A DNA stretch of 64,000 nucleotides from Chloroflexota bacterium (GCA_019873655.1 JAIOAU010000002.1:1-64000), one strand, 5' to 3'; counted from the first letter of the stretch, positions 43,037 through 51,707 are shown. Program-made: numbers and translations. The notes: generated by a model not told the origin, from the letters alone.

Positions 43037-44761
43037 TCAGAAGAGTTCGATCAGGCAGGCTTCGAAATCGGCGACCTCCAGGCGGCTCAGGTCGCAGGTC
43101 GCCGGCGCGCCCTGCTGGCTAGAGAAAATCACCCGCCCGGGCCGCTTGCTGAGCGAGGAAAAGTCCAGCCGCCGCGCCTTGTCGGAATAATTCAGGACGA
43201 CCAGCACGGTCTGCGAGGCGGTCTGGCGCAGGAAGGCCAGGTAGGCGCGGGCGCGCTCGTGGACGGGGCGATATTCGCCCTCGATCAGCGCCGGCGTCGC
43301 TTTGCGGACGGCCAGCAGGCGGCGGTAGAAGTTCAGCAGCGAGGCCGGGTCGGCCTCCTGGTCGGCGACGTTGACGCCCTGGGCGTAGTTGGGGTTGACC
43401 GGCAGCCAGGGGGTCGCGTGGGGCGGGCAGAAGCCGCCGTTGGGGGCGTTGCTCCATTGCATGGGGGTGCGGTTCTTGTCGCGGCTCATCCGCCCGGCGC
43501 GCAGGGCCGCCTCGGCAGGCGGGACGCCCAGTTCTTCGATCAGGGCGCGGTAGTACCAGGTGGCCATCGTGTCGCGCAGGCGGGAGGGATCGGTGATGAT
43601 CAGGTCGGTCATGCCGATTTCCTCGCCGTTGTAGAGGAAGGGCGTGCCGCGCAGGGCCAGGACGAGGGTCAGGTTGAGGCGCGCCAGGGCGGCGTCGTGG
43701 ATTCCGTCCCCGTAGCGGGTGAAGAGGCGCGATGAGTCGTGGTTGCCGAGGGTGTTGCAGCCCCAGCCGCGGGTTGGGAGGGCGTCCAGGCGGGCCAGGC
43801 GCTGGCGCTGGTTGCGGCGGACGTGGGCGGGCGTGATCCGCTCGACGCGCATGAGCGGGAAGTTGAAGACCAGGTGCAGTTCGTCGTCGCCGTCCCCGAG
43901 GTAGGCGATGTCGTCGTCCTCGCCGACGAGGAGGCGGTCGCCGGGATATTCGTCCACCAGGGCGCGCAGTTCTTTCATCAGGTCATGCAGGCCGGGGCCG
44001 CCCCACTGATATTGGAACATCTCGCGCCAGTAGCGCGCCAGGCGCTTCTTCTCGGCGGGCGTTTGGGCGGTGTCGGCCAGATGGCGCAGGCCGGCCAGGT
44101 CGAGCGGGACGCGGTGCGGCGTCATGGCCGGGTCCTCGTAGATGGTGCCGATGGCGTCCAGGCGGAAACCGTCCACGCCGCGTTCCAGCCAGAAGCGGAC
44201 CGCCTTCCACATGGCGGCCTTGACCTGCGGGTTGCGCCAGTTCAGGTCGGGCTGCTGCTTCATGAAGTAGTGGTAGTAGTACTGGCCGCGTTCGGGGACG
44301 TAGGTCCAGGCCGGGCCGTCGAAGCAGGACTGCCAGTTGTTGGGCGGCCCGCCGCTGACGGGGTCGGGGTCGCGCCAGATGTACCAGTCGGCCTTGGGGT
44401 TGTCGCGGCTGGATTTCGACTCCAGAAACCAGGGGTGCTCGTCTGAGGTGTGGTTGAGCACCAGGTCGAGGATGACGCGCATCCCGCGGGCGTGGGCGGC
44501 TTCGAGGAAACGGTCGAAGTCTTCGAGCGTTCCGTATTCGGGGGCGACGGCCTCGTAGTCGGAGATGTCGTAGCCGCAGTCCCAGAGGGGGGAGGGATAG
44601 TGCGGCGAGAGCCACAGGGCGTCCACGCCGAGGGAGCGCAGGTAGTCCAGGCGGGCGGTCATACCGGCAAAGTCGCCGATGCCGTCGCCGTTGCCATCGG
44701 CGAAGGAGCGCGGATAAATCTGGTAGAAGACGGCGGTTTGCCACCATTTGAGTTTGTTCAT
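43037..44761 (-). CDS. GH13 alpha-glucosidase (oligo-1,6-glucosidase type)
   Basis: A 574-residue enzyme with no signal peptide, so intracellular. Nucleophile Asp202 (FRLDAIG), acid/base Glu281 (LLVGEDDD) and GNHDSSRL (His341, Asp342) complete the GH13 active site. The N-terminal WWQTAVFYQIYPRSFADGNG and QPDLNWRNPQV are typical of oligo-1,6-glucosidase/maltase subfamilies. It hydrolyses short alpha-glucosides. TATAAT lies seven bases before the ATG with no ribosome site, suggesting a leaderless message. Confidence 0.92.
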   Translation of the reverse strand: MNKLKWWQTAVFYQIYPRSFADGNGDGIGDFAGMTARLDYLRSLGVDALWLSPHYPSPLWDCGYDISDYEAVAPEYGTLEDFDRFLEAAHARGMRVILDLVLNHTSDEHPWFLESKSSRDNPKADWYIWRDPDPVSGGPPNNWQSCFDGPAWTYVPERGQYYYHYFMKQQPDLNWRNPQVKAAMWKAVRFWLERGVDGFRLDAIGTIYEDPAMTPHRVPLDLAGLRHLADTAQTPAEKKRLARYWREMFQYQWGGPGLHDLMKELRALVDEYPGDRLLVGEDDDIAYLGDGDDELHLVFNFPLMRVERITPAHVRRNQRQRLARLDALPTRGWGCNTLGNHDSSRLFTRYGDGIHDAALARLNLTLVLALRGTPFLYNGEEIGMTDLIITDPSRLRDTMATWYYRALIEELGVPPAEAALRAGRMSRDKNRTPMQWSNAPNGGFCPPHATPWLPVNPNYAQGVNVADQEADPASLLNFYRRLLAVRKATPALIEGEYRPVHERARAYLAFLRQTASQTVLVVLNYSDKARRLDFSSLSKRPGRVIFSSQQGAPATCDLSRLEVADFEACLIELF

Positions 44762-44768
44762 GGCGGCG

Positions 44769-44801
44769 ATTATACCTTTGGCGGGCGGATTATGCTAAAA
44801 T
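44769..44801. promoter_or_regulatory. Overlapping divergent promoters of the GH13 and first LysM genes
   Basis: TATAAT at 44769-44774 (minus) lies seven bases from ATG 44761. An extended TGCTAAAAT at 44793-44801 (plus) lies six bases from ATG 44808. The start codons are only 46 bases apart, so each promoter's -35 region falls on the other's -10. Simultaneous use by two polymerases is unlikely. Confidence 0.55.
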
Positions 44802-44807
44802 CACCCC

Positions 44808-46337
44808 ATGTTTTTACGAGTATTCCGGTTGTTCTTGCTTTCGATTCTGGTCGTGATTCTGGCGGCTGGCTGCGTGCGCCCGGCGCCCGAGTCGCCCGTC
44901 TATGCGCCAGCGGGAGGAAGCGCCGCATCGTCCGAGTATGGGGCCGGGACGCCGACGGCCTCGTTCCGTTTCCCGCCGACCCGCATCCCCGGCTCGACCA
45001 TTCTGACGCCCACGCCGGATTTTGCCCATTATGCCGTCGCCACCCGCAGCGGCCCGCTGACCTACACCGTCCGCGCCGGCGACACGCTGGGGGCGATCGC
45101 CCAGCGTTACCGCGTCAGCGTGGAGGCGATTTTGCAGGCCAACGGGATGAGCGACCCGAACCGGCTGGAGGTCGGCCAGACGCTGACCATCCCGCTTCCC
45201 GACCCGCGGCCGGTGGGGCCCAGTTTCAAGATCATCCCCGATTCGGAACTGGTGTACGGGCCGATGAGCATCACGCTCGATCTGGAGGATTTCATCGCCG
45301 ACCGGGGAGGCTATCTCGCCGCCTATACGCAAGACATCTATGGCGAGACCCTGACCGGCGCGCAGATCATCCGCCGCGTGGCCGAGAATTACTCCGTCAA
45401 CCCGCGCCTGCTGCTGGCGATCCTCGAACACCGCTCCGGCTGGGTGACCAAGCCCAACCCCGACCCGGCCACCTGGGCCGATCCGCTTGGCATCGGCGCG
45501 AGCAGCCCGGGCCTGTACCTGCAGTTGACCTGGGCGGCCAATGAACTCAACCGCGGCTATTACTCCTGGCGGGCGGGCAGCATCGACGCCTGGGTGCTGG
45601 CCGACGGCAGCGTGGTGCCGATTGCCCCGACCATCAACGCCGGCACGGCGGCTGTCCAGGGCCTGTTTGCCCGCCTGGATTATTACTCCGCCTGGGTCGG
45701 CGATGTTTCGCCCGACGGCTTCTTCTACACTTACAACCGCCTGTTCGGGTATCCGTTCGATCTGGCCATCGAGCCGCTGGTGCCGTCGAACCTGGTCCAG
45801 CCGCCGCTGCGCCTGCCCTTCTCGGCCGGCGAGACCTGGTTCTTCACCAGCGGGCCGCATCCGGGCTGGGATGTCGGCTCGGCCTGGGCAGCCCTCGACT
45901 TTGCCCCGCCCGGCGAGGAGGCCGGCTGCGTCCAGAGCGATTTCTGGGTGACCGCCATGGCCGATGGCCTCATCACGCGCGCCTTCGACGGCGCGGTCAT
46001 CCAGGACCTCGACGGCGACGGCTTCGAACAGACCGGCTGGGTGATTCTGTACATGCACATCGAGAGCCGCGACCGCGTTCAGCCGGGGACGTTTCTGCGG
46101 GCCGGCGAGCGAATCGGCCATCCGTCCTGCGAGGGCGGATTGTCCAACGGCACGCATGTTCACGTTGCCCGGCGCTTCAACGGCGAGTGGATTGCCGCCG
46201 ATGGGAATGTGCCGTTCAACATGGATGGCTGGATTTCCTCCGGGACGGGCGTGGCTTACGATGGCTACTTGCGGCGCGGCGATCAGGTCGTCGAAGCCTA
46301 TGACGGCGCGGCGCCCTTCAATCAAATTTCTCCCTGA
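44808..46337 (+). CDS. LysM lipoprotein with M23-like peptidase domain, copy 1
   Basis: A 509-residue lipoprotein. Signal peptide ends at lipobox ILAAGC (Cys22). A LysM domain spans about 85-131 (YTVRAGDTLGAIAQRY). A middle domain (about 150-330) contains NPRLLLAILEHRSGW, reminiscent of the lytic-transglycosylase core. The C-terminal LytM-like domain has SGPHPGWDVGSAWAALDFAP for the first metal motif and SNGTHVHVARRF for the second, followed by DGDGFEQTGWVILYMHIE. It probably remodels peptidoglycan at the outer face. Two homologues follow in tandem. Confidence 0.85.
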   Translation: MFLRVFRLFLLSILVVILAAGCVRPAPESPVYAPAGGSAASSEYGAGTPTASFRFPPTRIPGSTILTPTPDFAHYAVATRSGPLTYTVRAGDTLGAIAQRYRVSVEAILQANGMSDPNRLEVGQTLTIPLPDPRPVGPSFKIIPDSELVYGPMSITLDLEDFIADRGGYLAAYTQDIYGETLTGAQIIRRVAENYSVNPRLLLAILEHRSGWVTKPNPDPATWADPLGIGASSPGLYLQLTWAANELNRGYYSWRAGSIDAWVLADGSVVPIAPTINAGTAAVQGLFARLDYYSAWVGDVSPDGFFYTYNRLFGYPFDLAIEPLVPSNLVQPPLRLPFSAGETWFFTSGPHPGWDVGSAWAALDFAPPGEEAGCVQSDFWVTAMADGLITRAFDGAVIQDLDGDGFEQTGWVILYMHIESRDRVQPGTFLRAGERIGHPSCEGGLSNGTHVHVARRFNGEWIAADGNVPFNMDGWISSGTGVAYDGYLRRGDQVVEAYDGAAPFNQISP

Positions 46338-46355
46338 ATTCTCATTCAAGTAGCG

Positions 46356-46361
46356 TATAAT
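46356..46361 (+). promoter_or_regulatory. -10 box placed for leaderless start of LysM copy 2
   Basis: TATAAT lies seven bases before ATG 46369 in a 31-base gap after copy 1. No ribosome site is present. Copy 2 can thus be transcribed on its own. Confidence 0.5.
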
Positions 46362-46368
46362 CCAGCGC

Positions 46369-47922
46369 ATGAATCGCCTCTTGTCTCGTGTCGGGCGCGC
46401 CCTGGTCGCGCTGGCGGTCTTTTTATCGTTGAGCGGCTGCAATGAATCCTTGTGGGGCGAGGACGATCCCTGGCTGATTGCTACCCCCGAAGCGTTCTGG
46501 ACGGTGGCCCCTACGCTGTCCGCGACGACTCCCGAGGGGACTTCTACGCCGACCCCCTTTCTGGCCGACACCGCCACTCCCTCCGGGCCGACGTCCACGC
46601 CTGCGCCGCCCCTGCTATACTATACGCAATCGGGCGACAGCCTGCCCGTCGTCGCGGCGCGCTTCGGCGTGACCCCGGCCGAGATCTCCTCGTCTATGCC
46701 GCTCTCCGCGACCGGTCTGCTCGACCCCTCGACACCCCTGGTCATTCCCAACCGGCTGGCCGGCGTCGCTCTGACCCCTGCCGCGCACATCTTGCCCGAC
46801 AGCGAGGTGGTGTATTCGCCCACCGCTATCGGCTTCGATTCCCGGGCGTATGTGGCTGCCCAGGGCGGTTATCTGAGCGCTTATCGAGAGTATTTGGCCA
46901 GTGTGGGCTGGGTGGATGGGGCGCAGGCCGTGGAGAAGGCGGCGATCGAAAACTCGATCAACCCGCGCTTGCTGCTGGCGCTCCTCGAATACCAGGCGGG
47001 CTGGGTGCGCGGCCAGCCGGCCAATCTTTTGCAGACGGATTATCCCCTCGGCTATTCCAGTCTCATAGACCGCGGCCTGTTTCAGCAATTGAGATGGGCC
47101 TCGGAGCAGTTGATGGTCGGCTATTACGGCTGGCGCGGAGGGACGTTGACCGAATTGCGCTTCCCGGATGGCTCGACCTTGCGGCTGGCGCCCGACCTCA
47201 ACGCCGGGACGGTAGCCTTGATGTATTATTTCAGTCAGAACTACAACTACGAACAATGGCTGTTGATTATGGATCCGCGGGTCGGTTTTGCGGCGCTGTA
47301 CACCGAGATGTTCGGCGATCCCTGGCTGCGTGCTGCGGCGATCGAACCGCTCTTCCCGCCCGGCTTGACCCAACCGGCCCTTTCTCTGCCGTTTGAGCCG
47401 GGGCAGGCCTGGAGTTTCAGCGGCGGGCCGCACCCGGCCTGGAACCGGCAGGGCGCGCTGGCCGCTCTCGACTTCGCGCCGCCCTCGACCGAACCCGGCT
47501 GTCAGCCCTCGGACGCCTGGATTGTGGCTTCTGCGCCCGGGCGGGTGGTGCGGGCCGGCAACGGGGTGGTCGTCCTTGACCTGGACGGTGACGGCTACGA
47601 GCAGACGGGCTGGAATCTGCTCTATATGCATGTGGCCACCCTCGACCGCGTCCAGGTAGGGGCCTGGGTGGAGGCCGACGGCCGCATCGGCCATCCGTCC
47701 TGCGAGGGCGGCATGGCGACCGGGACGCATGTCCATTTTGCCCGCAAGTACAACGGCGAGTGGGTGCTGGCCGATGGCCCGTTGCCGTTTACCTTGAGCG
47801 GCTGGGTGGCGCACAACGGCGAGGCCCCCTATCAAGGCACGCTGACGCGCGGCGATGAAGTCGTGATCGCTCGAACGAATGGGATGTATGATACACGCAT
47901 TGTCCGCCAGCCGGGTGAGTAG
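46369..47922 (+). CDS. LysM lipoprotein with M23-like peptidase domain, copy 2
   Basis: A 517-residue paralogue. Signal peptide ends at lipobox LSLSGC. A Thr/Pro linker, a diverged LysM (YTQSGDSLPVVAARF), the middle-domain motif NPRLLLALLEYQAGW, and the metallopeptidase motifs SGGPHPAWNRQGALAALDFA and ATGTHVHFARKYNGEW follow. Asp of copy 1 (PGWD) is Asn here (PAWN), but ALDFAP is kept; which Asp binds metal is unclear. It ends overlapping the start of copy 3. Confidence 0.85.
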   Translation: MNRLLSRVGRALVALAVFLSLSGCNESLWGEDDPWLIATPEAFWTVAPTLSATTPEGTSTPTPFLADTATPSGPTSTPAPPLLYYTQSGDSLPVVAARFGVTPAEISSSMPLSATGLLDPSTPLVIPNRLAGVALTPAAHILPDSEVVYSPTAIGFDSRAYVAAQGGYLSAYREYLASVGWVDGAQAVEKAAIENSINPRLLLALLEYQAGWVRGQPANLLQTDYPLGYSSLIDRGLFQQLRWASEQLMVGYYGWRGGTLTELRFPDGSTLRLAPDLNAGTVALMYYFSQNYNYEQWLLIMDPRVGFAALYTEMFGDPWLRAAAIEPLFPPGLTQPALSLPFEPGQAWSFSGGPHPAWNRQGALAALDFAPPSTEPGCQPSDAWIVASAPGRVVRAGNGVVVLDLDGDGYEQTGWNLLYMHVATLDRVQVGAWVEADGRIGHPSCEGGMATGTHVHFARKYNGEWVLADGPLPFTLSGWVAHNGEAPYQGTLTRGDEVVIARTNGMYDTRIVRQPGE

Positions 47923-49393
47923 ATTGTCTCTTGCGCTTCGCTGGACCTTCCTGATGGCGGCGTTGCTGGCGCTGTCGTCCTGTCTCCCGCCTGCCGATGT
48001 GGAGAGTCTGTCCCTCGAAGCGACCGCCGCGGCCCAGGACGGAGGGCCGACGGCGACGCCGCTGCCGACGCGGCCGCAGTACAACCCGGGCGAGTTGGTC
48101 GAGTATATCGCCCAGACGGGAGACACCCTGCCGGCGCTGGCGCGCCGTTTCAACACCACCGAGGCCGAAATCCGCGCCGCCAACCCCCAGATTCCGCTGG
48201 ACGCCACCACCATGCCGCCCGGCATGCCGATGCAAATCCCCATCTATTACCTGCCTTTCTGGGGCACGCCGTTCAAGATTTTGCCGGATAATTTGTTCGT
48301 CAACGGGCCGTCAGCGGTCTCGTTCGACACAGAGGCCTTCGTAGCCTCTCAGCCCGGCTGGCTCAAGGATTTCAGCGCTTACGCCGCTGGCGCGGTGCGT
48401 TCCGGCGGCGGGTTGGTGGAATACGTGGCGCTCAACTACAGCATCGATCCGCGCCTGCTGCTTGCCATTCTGGAATATCAAACCGGCGCGCTCTCGCGCC
48501 CCGAGCGGCCCGATTCGCCCTACATGCTTGGCTATCGCGATTACAACCGCAGCGGCCTGTATCTTCAATTGATTTGGGCGGCCAACACCTTGAACAACGG
48601 TTACTACGGCTGGCGGACCGGCCTGCAAACCTCCTTCGAACTGCCCGACGGGCGGCTCGAACGTCCCGATCCCTGGCAGAACGCCGGTACGGTGGGCATT
48701 CAATATTATTATTCGCGCTTGTATTCAGGCGTGGAATATCAGACCGCGATCGGCCCGGATGGTCTGGCGCGCGTATATCGTTCGCTGTTCGGCGATCCGT
48801 GGGCAATGGAAGACCCTCACATTCCCGTCAGTTTGCAGCAACCGCCGCTGCTCCTGCCTTTCGCCCCGGGCGAGGTCTGGGCTTATACCGGCGGCCCGCA
48901 TACCGGCTGGGGCAGCGGGGAGCCGTATGCGGCCATCGACTTCGCGCCTCCCGCCGTGATCGGCGGCTGTTCGGCCAGCGAACGTCCGGCGCTGGCTGTC
49001 GCCGACGGGGTGGTGGCCCGCTCGGAGTCCGGCATCGTCGTCCTCGACCTGGACGGCGACGGCGACGAGCGCACCGGCTGGGTGATTTTCTATTTGCATG
49101 TGGCCACCGGGGGACGCGCCCCGGAGGGCGTTTTCCTGCGGGCCGGCGACCCGGTCGGTTATCCCTCCTGCGAGCGCGGCTCGGCGACCGGAACGCACAT
49201 TCACATTGCCCGCAAGTACAACGGCGAATGGATTCCAGCCGATGGGCCGCTGGCCTTCAACCTCGAGGGCTGGGTGGCGCACAACGGCAACGCTCCCTAC
49301 CAGGGGACGTTGACGCGCGGCAACCGGGTCGTGATAGCCTGCGATTGTTCGGACGCGGCCAGCCAGGTGCGGGCGGGCGAGCCCTGGCCGTAA
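47915..49393 (+). CDS. LysM lipoprotein with M23-like peptidase domain, copy 3
   Basis: About 492 residues. GTG 47915 is chosen because it overlaps the copy-2 stop and gives a compact lipoprotein signal (ALLALSSC); ATG at 47879 or 47888 would lengthen the n-region. The LysM reads IAQTGDTLPALARRF, the middle motif DPRLLLAILEYQTGA, and the peptidase motifs TGGPHTGWGSGEPYAAIDFA and ATGTHIHIARKYNGEW. All three copies end in a conserved GWVAHNG- or GWISSGT-like segment. Overlap with copy 2 implies coupled translation. Confidence 0.82.
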   Translation: MSRLSLALRWTFLMAALLALSSCLPPADVESLSLEATAAAQDGGPTATPLPTRPQYNPGELVEYIAQTGDTLPALARRFNTTEAEIRAANPQIPLDATTMPPGMPMQIPIYYLPFWGTPFKILPDNLFVNGPSAVSFDTEAFVASQPGWLKDFSAYAAGAVRSGGGLVEYVALNYSIDPRLLLAILEYQTGALSRPERPDSPYMLGYRDYNRSGLYLQLIWAANTLNNGYYGWRTGLQTSFELPDGRLERPDPWQNAGTVGIQYYYSRLYSGVEYQTAIGPDGLARVYRSLFGDPWAMEDPHIPVSLQQPPLLLPFAPGEVWAYTGGPHTGWGSGEPYAAIDFAPPAVIGGCSASERPALAVADGVVARSESGIVVLDLDGDGDERTGWVIFYLHVATGGRAPEGVFLRAGDPVGYPSCERGSATGTHIHIARKYNGEWIPADGPLAFNLEGWVAHNGNAPYQGTLTRGNRVVIACDCSDAASQVRAGEPWP

Positions 49394-49407
49394 ATCTTCT
49401 CCTGTTA

Positions 49408-49440
49408 GTAAAAGCATCGAATTACACGAACAGCACGAAT
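49408..49440. repeat. Solo copy of the GCATCGAAT repeat
   Basis: TAAAAGCATCGAATTACACG continues with AACAGCACGAAT. TAAAAGCATCGAATT is also found at 27540. It lies between the convergent LysM copy 3 and OsmC genes. Confidence 0.65.
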
Positions 49441-49450
49441 CTCTTCGGAA

Positions 49451-49924
49451 TCAAGGCGTGGGGGGCGGGGAATAGGCGGCTTCTTTGACCAGCCGCTTTT
49501 GCCCGTTTTCTTCTTCGTATATGACGTAACGCAGTTCGATGGGGAAAATTTTGCCGAGCATCGCCTGGGCCGGGCAGTAACGGGTGGCCGAAAGTTCGAT
49601 GGCGCGCAGCAGGGCGGCCTCGTCGAGGCCGCGGCCGGTCACCTCGTATGTGATGACCGCCTGGGTGAAGACGCGCGGATGTTCCTCGGCCCGGAGGGCG
49701 TCCACCCGGACCTCGAAACCGGTCACCGGCTGGCGTTTCTTTTGCAGAATCGAAATCACATCCATGGCGGTGCAGCCGGCCAGGCTGACGGCCATCAACT
49801 CCATCGGTCGGAAGCCGTCGTTTGCGCCGCCTACGGCGGGGTCCGCGCCGAGGGGGACGACGAAGCCGCTTTCGGCGCGTCCATCGAAGGACAAACCTTG
49901 TTTCCAGGTCACGGTTGCGTGCAT
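49451..49924 (-). CDS. OsmC-family peroxidase-like protein
   Basis: A 157-residue OsmC/Ohr-superfamily protein. The two redox Cys are in SLAGCTAMDVISILQKK and SATRYCPAQAMLG, the usual spacing for thiol-dependent peroxidases of organic hydroperoxides. The N-terminal LSFDGRAESGFVVPLGADP is the OsmC, not Ohr, pattern. It starts two bases after the TlpA gene and ends the presumed ECF-sigma operon. Confidence 0.9.
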   Translation of the reverse strand: MHATVTWKQGLSFDGRAESGFVVPLGADPAVGGANDGFRPMELMAVSLAGCTAMDVISILQKKRQPVTGFEVRVDALRAEEHPRVFTQAVITYEVTGRGLDEAALLRAIELSATRYCPAQAMLGKIFPIELRYVIYEEENGQKRLVKEAAYSPPPTP

Positions 49925-49926
49925 TT

Positions 49927-50496
49927 TTATCGCTCCAGAAGAGGGGTCACGTATTGCTCGAGCGTGGCGCGGGTAACGGGTCCTGTCCAGGCCAGCCGCA
50001 CGATTCCGTCACGGTCGATGACGTAAGAATTGGGCAGGTTGGGGTTCTGGAAGGCGGTCAGGGCGCGCATCTCCGGGTCGAGCCAGACGGGGAAGGTCAG
50101 GCCGAAGGCGTCGGCGAAGGCCCGGACTTCGGCCTCCGATTCGCCGGCGTTGATGGCGATGAGCACGAATCCCTGCTCGGCATGGGCCTGGTAATAGGCC
50201 AGCAGTTCGGGCATTTCGGCGCGGCAGGGCGGGCACCACGTCGCCCAGTTGTTGACCAGGACGACGCGCCCGAGATAGTCGGTCAGCGCGGCCGGTTCGC
50301 CGGTCAGACTGGTCAGACGCAGGTCCGGGGCGGGGACGCGGGCCGCGCCGGGCAAGACGTCAGCCGGCGGGGAGGACGAGGCGCGGCCGGTTCCGGCAGC
50401 GAGAGGAATGAGGATTGCCGCCCCAATTAGAAAGACGCCCAGGGTGATCATCACCGCAAAGCGTCTGTCATCCCAGGGGGAGGAGCGCTTTGCCAT
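49927..50496 (-). CDS. TlpA-like membrane-anchored thioredoxin
   Basis: A 189-residue protein with one N-terminal helix (about 15-36) and an extracytoplasmic thioredoxin fold. The redox motif is WATWCPPCRAEMPELL, and the cis-Pro region reads NSYVIDRDG. CPPC is typical of TlpA/ResA reductases. It starts three bases after the preceding oxidoreductase gene and probably passes electrons to exported thiols. Confidence 0.9.
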   Translation of the reverse strand: MAKRSSPWDDRRFAVMITLGVFLIGAAILIPLAAGTGRASSSPPADVLPGAARVPAPDLRLTSLTGEPAALTDYLGRVVLVNNWATWCPPCRAEMPELLAYYQAHAEQGFVLIAINAGESEAEVRAFADAFGLTFPVWLDPEMRALTAFQNPNLPNSYVIDRDGIVRLAWTGPVTRATLEQYVTPLLER

Positions 50497-50499
50497 CTT

Positions 50500-51162
50500 T
50501 CAAGCCAGGGCTTTTTGGATTTCGGCCAGCAGGTTCGCCTCTGGCACAGCGCCGATGATATGCGCCCGCCCGTCGTTGATGGTGGTGTGCGGCACGCCGT
50601 GGACGCCGTAGCGATCGGCCAGTTCGGGGAATTCGGTCGCCTCGATCATCTCGGCCCGCACGAGGGGATTTTCCAGCGCCATGCTGTGGGCCAGGACGAC
50701 GGCGCGCGGGCAGTACGGGCAGGTAGGGGTGACGAAGACTTGCAGGCGCAGCGGCTTGTCCAGCGTTTTCAGGAAGGCGCGGCTGGCCTCGCTCAGGCCG
50801 GAATCGCGCTGCGAGACCATGATCAGGCTCTGGATGAGGGAGGTGAATTCGTGTCCGGCGGGGATGCCACTGAAGGAAATGCCCGTGTCGGTCAGGGTCT
50901 CGCCGTCGCGGGCGGCGATGACGAGCGCCGGGGCTTTGTCCACGCCGTACTGGCGGGCGATGTCCGCATGTTCTTGCAGATCGTACACGTCCAGGCCGAT
51001 TTTGTCGGAGAGGGCGGCCACTTCTTCGGCCAATTGACGGGTTTCGGCGCAGTATTCGCAGGGGAGGCGCGAGCCGAAGAAAAGAATCTGGACGGGTTCT
51101 TGTAGTTGCGCGAAGACCTCGCGGACTTGCTGTTTGATGTTTTCGTTGAGCAGTTCTGGCAT
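50500..51162 (-). CDS. PDO-like double-thioredoxin oxidoreductase
   Basis: A 220-residue cytosolic protein made of two thioredoxin-like units. Unit 1 has LPCEYCAET (CxxC) and unit 2 has TPTCPYCPRAVVL with cis-Pro in GVHGVPHTTIN. This matches protein disulfide oxidoreductases of thermophiles and the AhpF N-terminal domain, which shuttle dithiols between thioredoxin reductase and targets. TTGGAGAAAGC precedes the ATG. It lies 54 bases downstream of the zinc-ribbon gene in the same orientation. Confidence 0.9.
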   Translation of the reverse strand: MPELLNENIKQQVREVFAQLQEPVQILFFGSRLPCEYCAETRQLAEEVAALSDKIGLDVYDLQEHADIARQYGVDKAPALVIAARDGETLTDTGISFSGIPAGHEFTSLIQSLIMVSQRDSGLSEASRAFLKTLDKPLRLQVFVTPTCPYCPRAVVLAHSMALENPLVRAEMIEATEFPELADRYGVHGVPHTTINDGRAHIIGAVPEANLLAEIQKALA

Positions 51163-51216
51163 GTGCTTTCTCCAATCTTTTTCGAGAGCGCCCGCACGGG
51201 GCGCAAGGATAAATTA

Positions 51217-51405
51217 TCAGGTGCAGGCTCCGTTGTTGTAGCGATAGCCGCAGACAGTGCATTCCAGTTCGAGCAGACCGTTGTAGTCCAGTTTTCCCTG
51301 CCCGCAGCGCGGACAGGGGTCTCCGGAGCGGGGCGGCCGAATCGGGCAGATTTCGTCCGGGGCCGGCAGTCCGCTCGACAGGTCAGAGAGGGAAGGCTGT
51401 TCCAT
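51217..51405 (-). CDS. 62-residue zinc-ribbon protein
   Basis: A small protein with the ribbon GDPCPRCGQGKLDYNG then ECTVCGYRYNNGAC. CxxC pairs 16 residues apart form a likely zinc site, with one extra Cys near each end. The N-terminal 25 residues are Ser/Pro-rich and unstructured. ATG 51405 is preceded by purine-rich sequence. It lies between the anti-sigma gene and the dithiol oxidoreductase. Function is unknown; it may be a redox-sensitive zinc protein or a specific client of the thiol system. Confidence 0.72.
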   Translation of the reverse strand: MEQPSLSDLSSGLPAPDEICPIRPPRSGDPCPRCGQGKLDYNGLLELECTVCGYRYNNGACT

Positions 51406-51452
51406 CGGTACTGATGATTGGATGCAAGCACCGCCAAAAAGTGGCAGGCAAA

Positions 51453-51707
51453 TCAGCGGCTGAATTCGTCCAGGTTCAGGGTGCGGTAGAGGCGCTGGCG
51501 GACGCTGTTGGGCAGGTCGGCCGGTTCGGCGGTCTGGTGGTAGAGGTGAATGGTCTTGCGCAGCGTGTCTACGACAACGCGGCAGTTTTGACACTCGCGC
51601 ATGTGGCGCTCGATTTCCTGGCAAAGCTGCTCGCCGAGCGTGCCATCCACGTAGTCGGAGAGCGAGCCGAGCAATTCCCGGCATTTGGCATGTTCATGGT
51701 CAGTCAT
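51453..51707 (-). CDS. Zinc-binding anti-sigma factor (ZAS/zf-HC2)
   Basis: An 84-residue protein with the ZAS motif HMRECQNC (HxxxCxxC) and an upstream His/Cys cluster (DHEHAKCRELL). Members such as RsrA bind their cognate ECF sigma factor and release it when the thiols are oxidised. ATG 51707 overlaps the sigma stop by eight bases, which ties the two together stoichiometrically. The protein lacks a membrane helix, so it senses a cytosolic signal. Confidence 0.88.
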   Translation of the reverse strand: MTDHEHAKCRELLGSLSDYVDGTLGEQLCQEIERHMRECQNCRVVVDTLRKTIHLYHQTAEPADLPNSVRQRLYRTLNLDEFSR

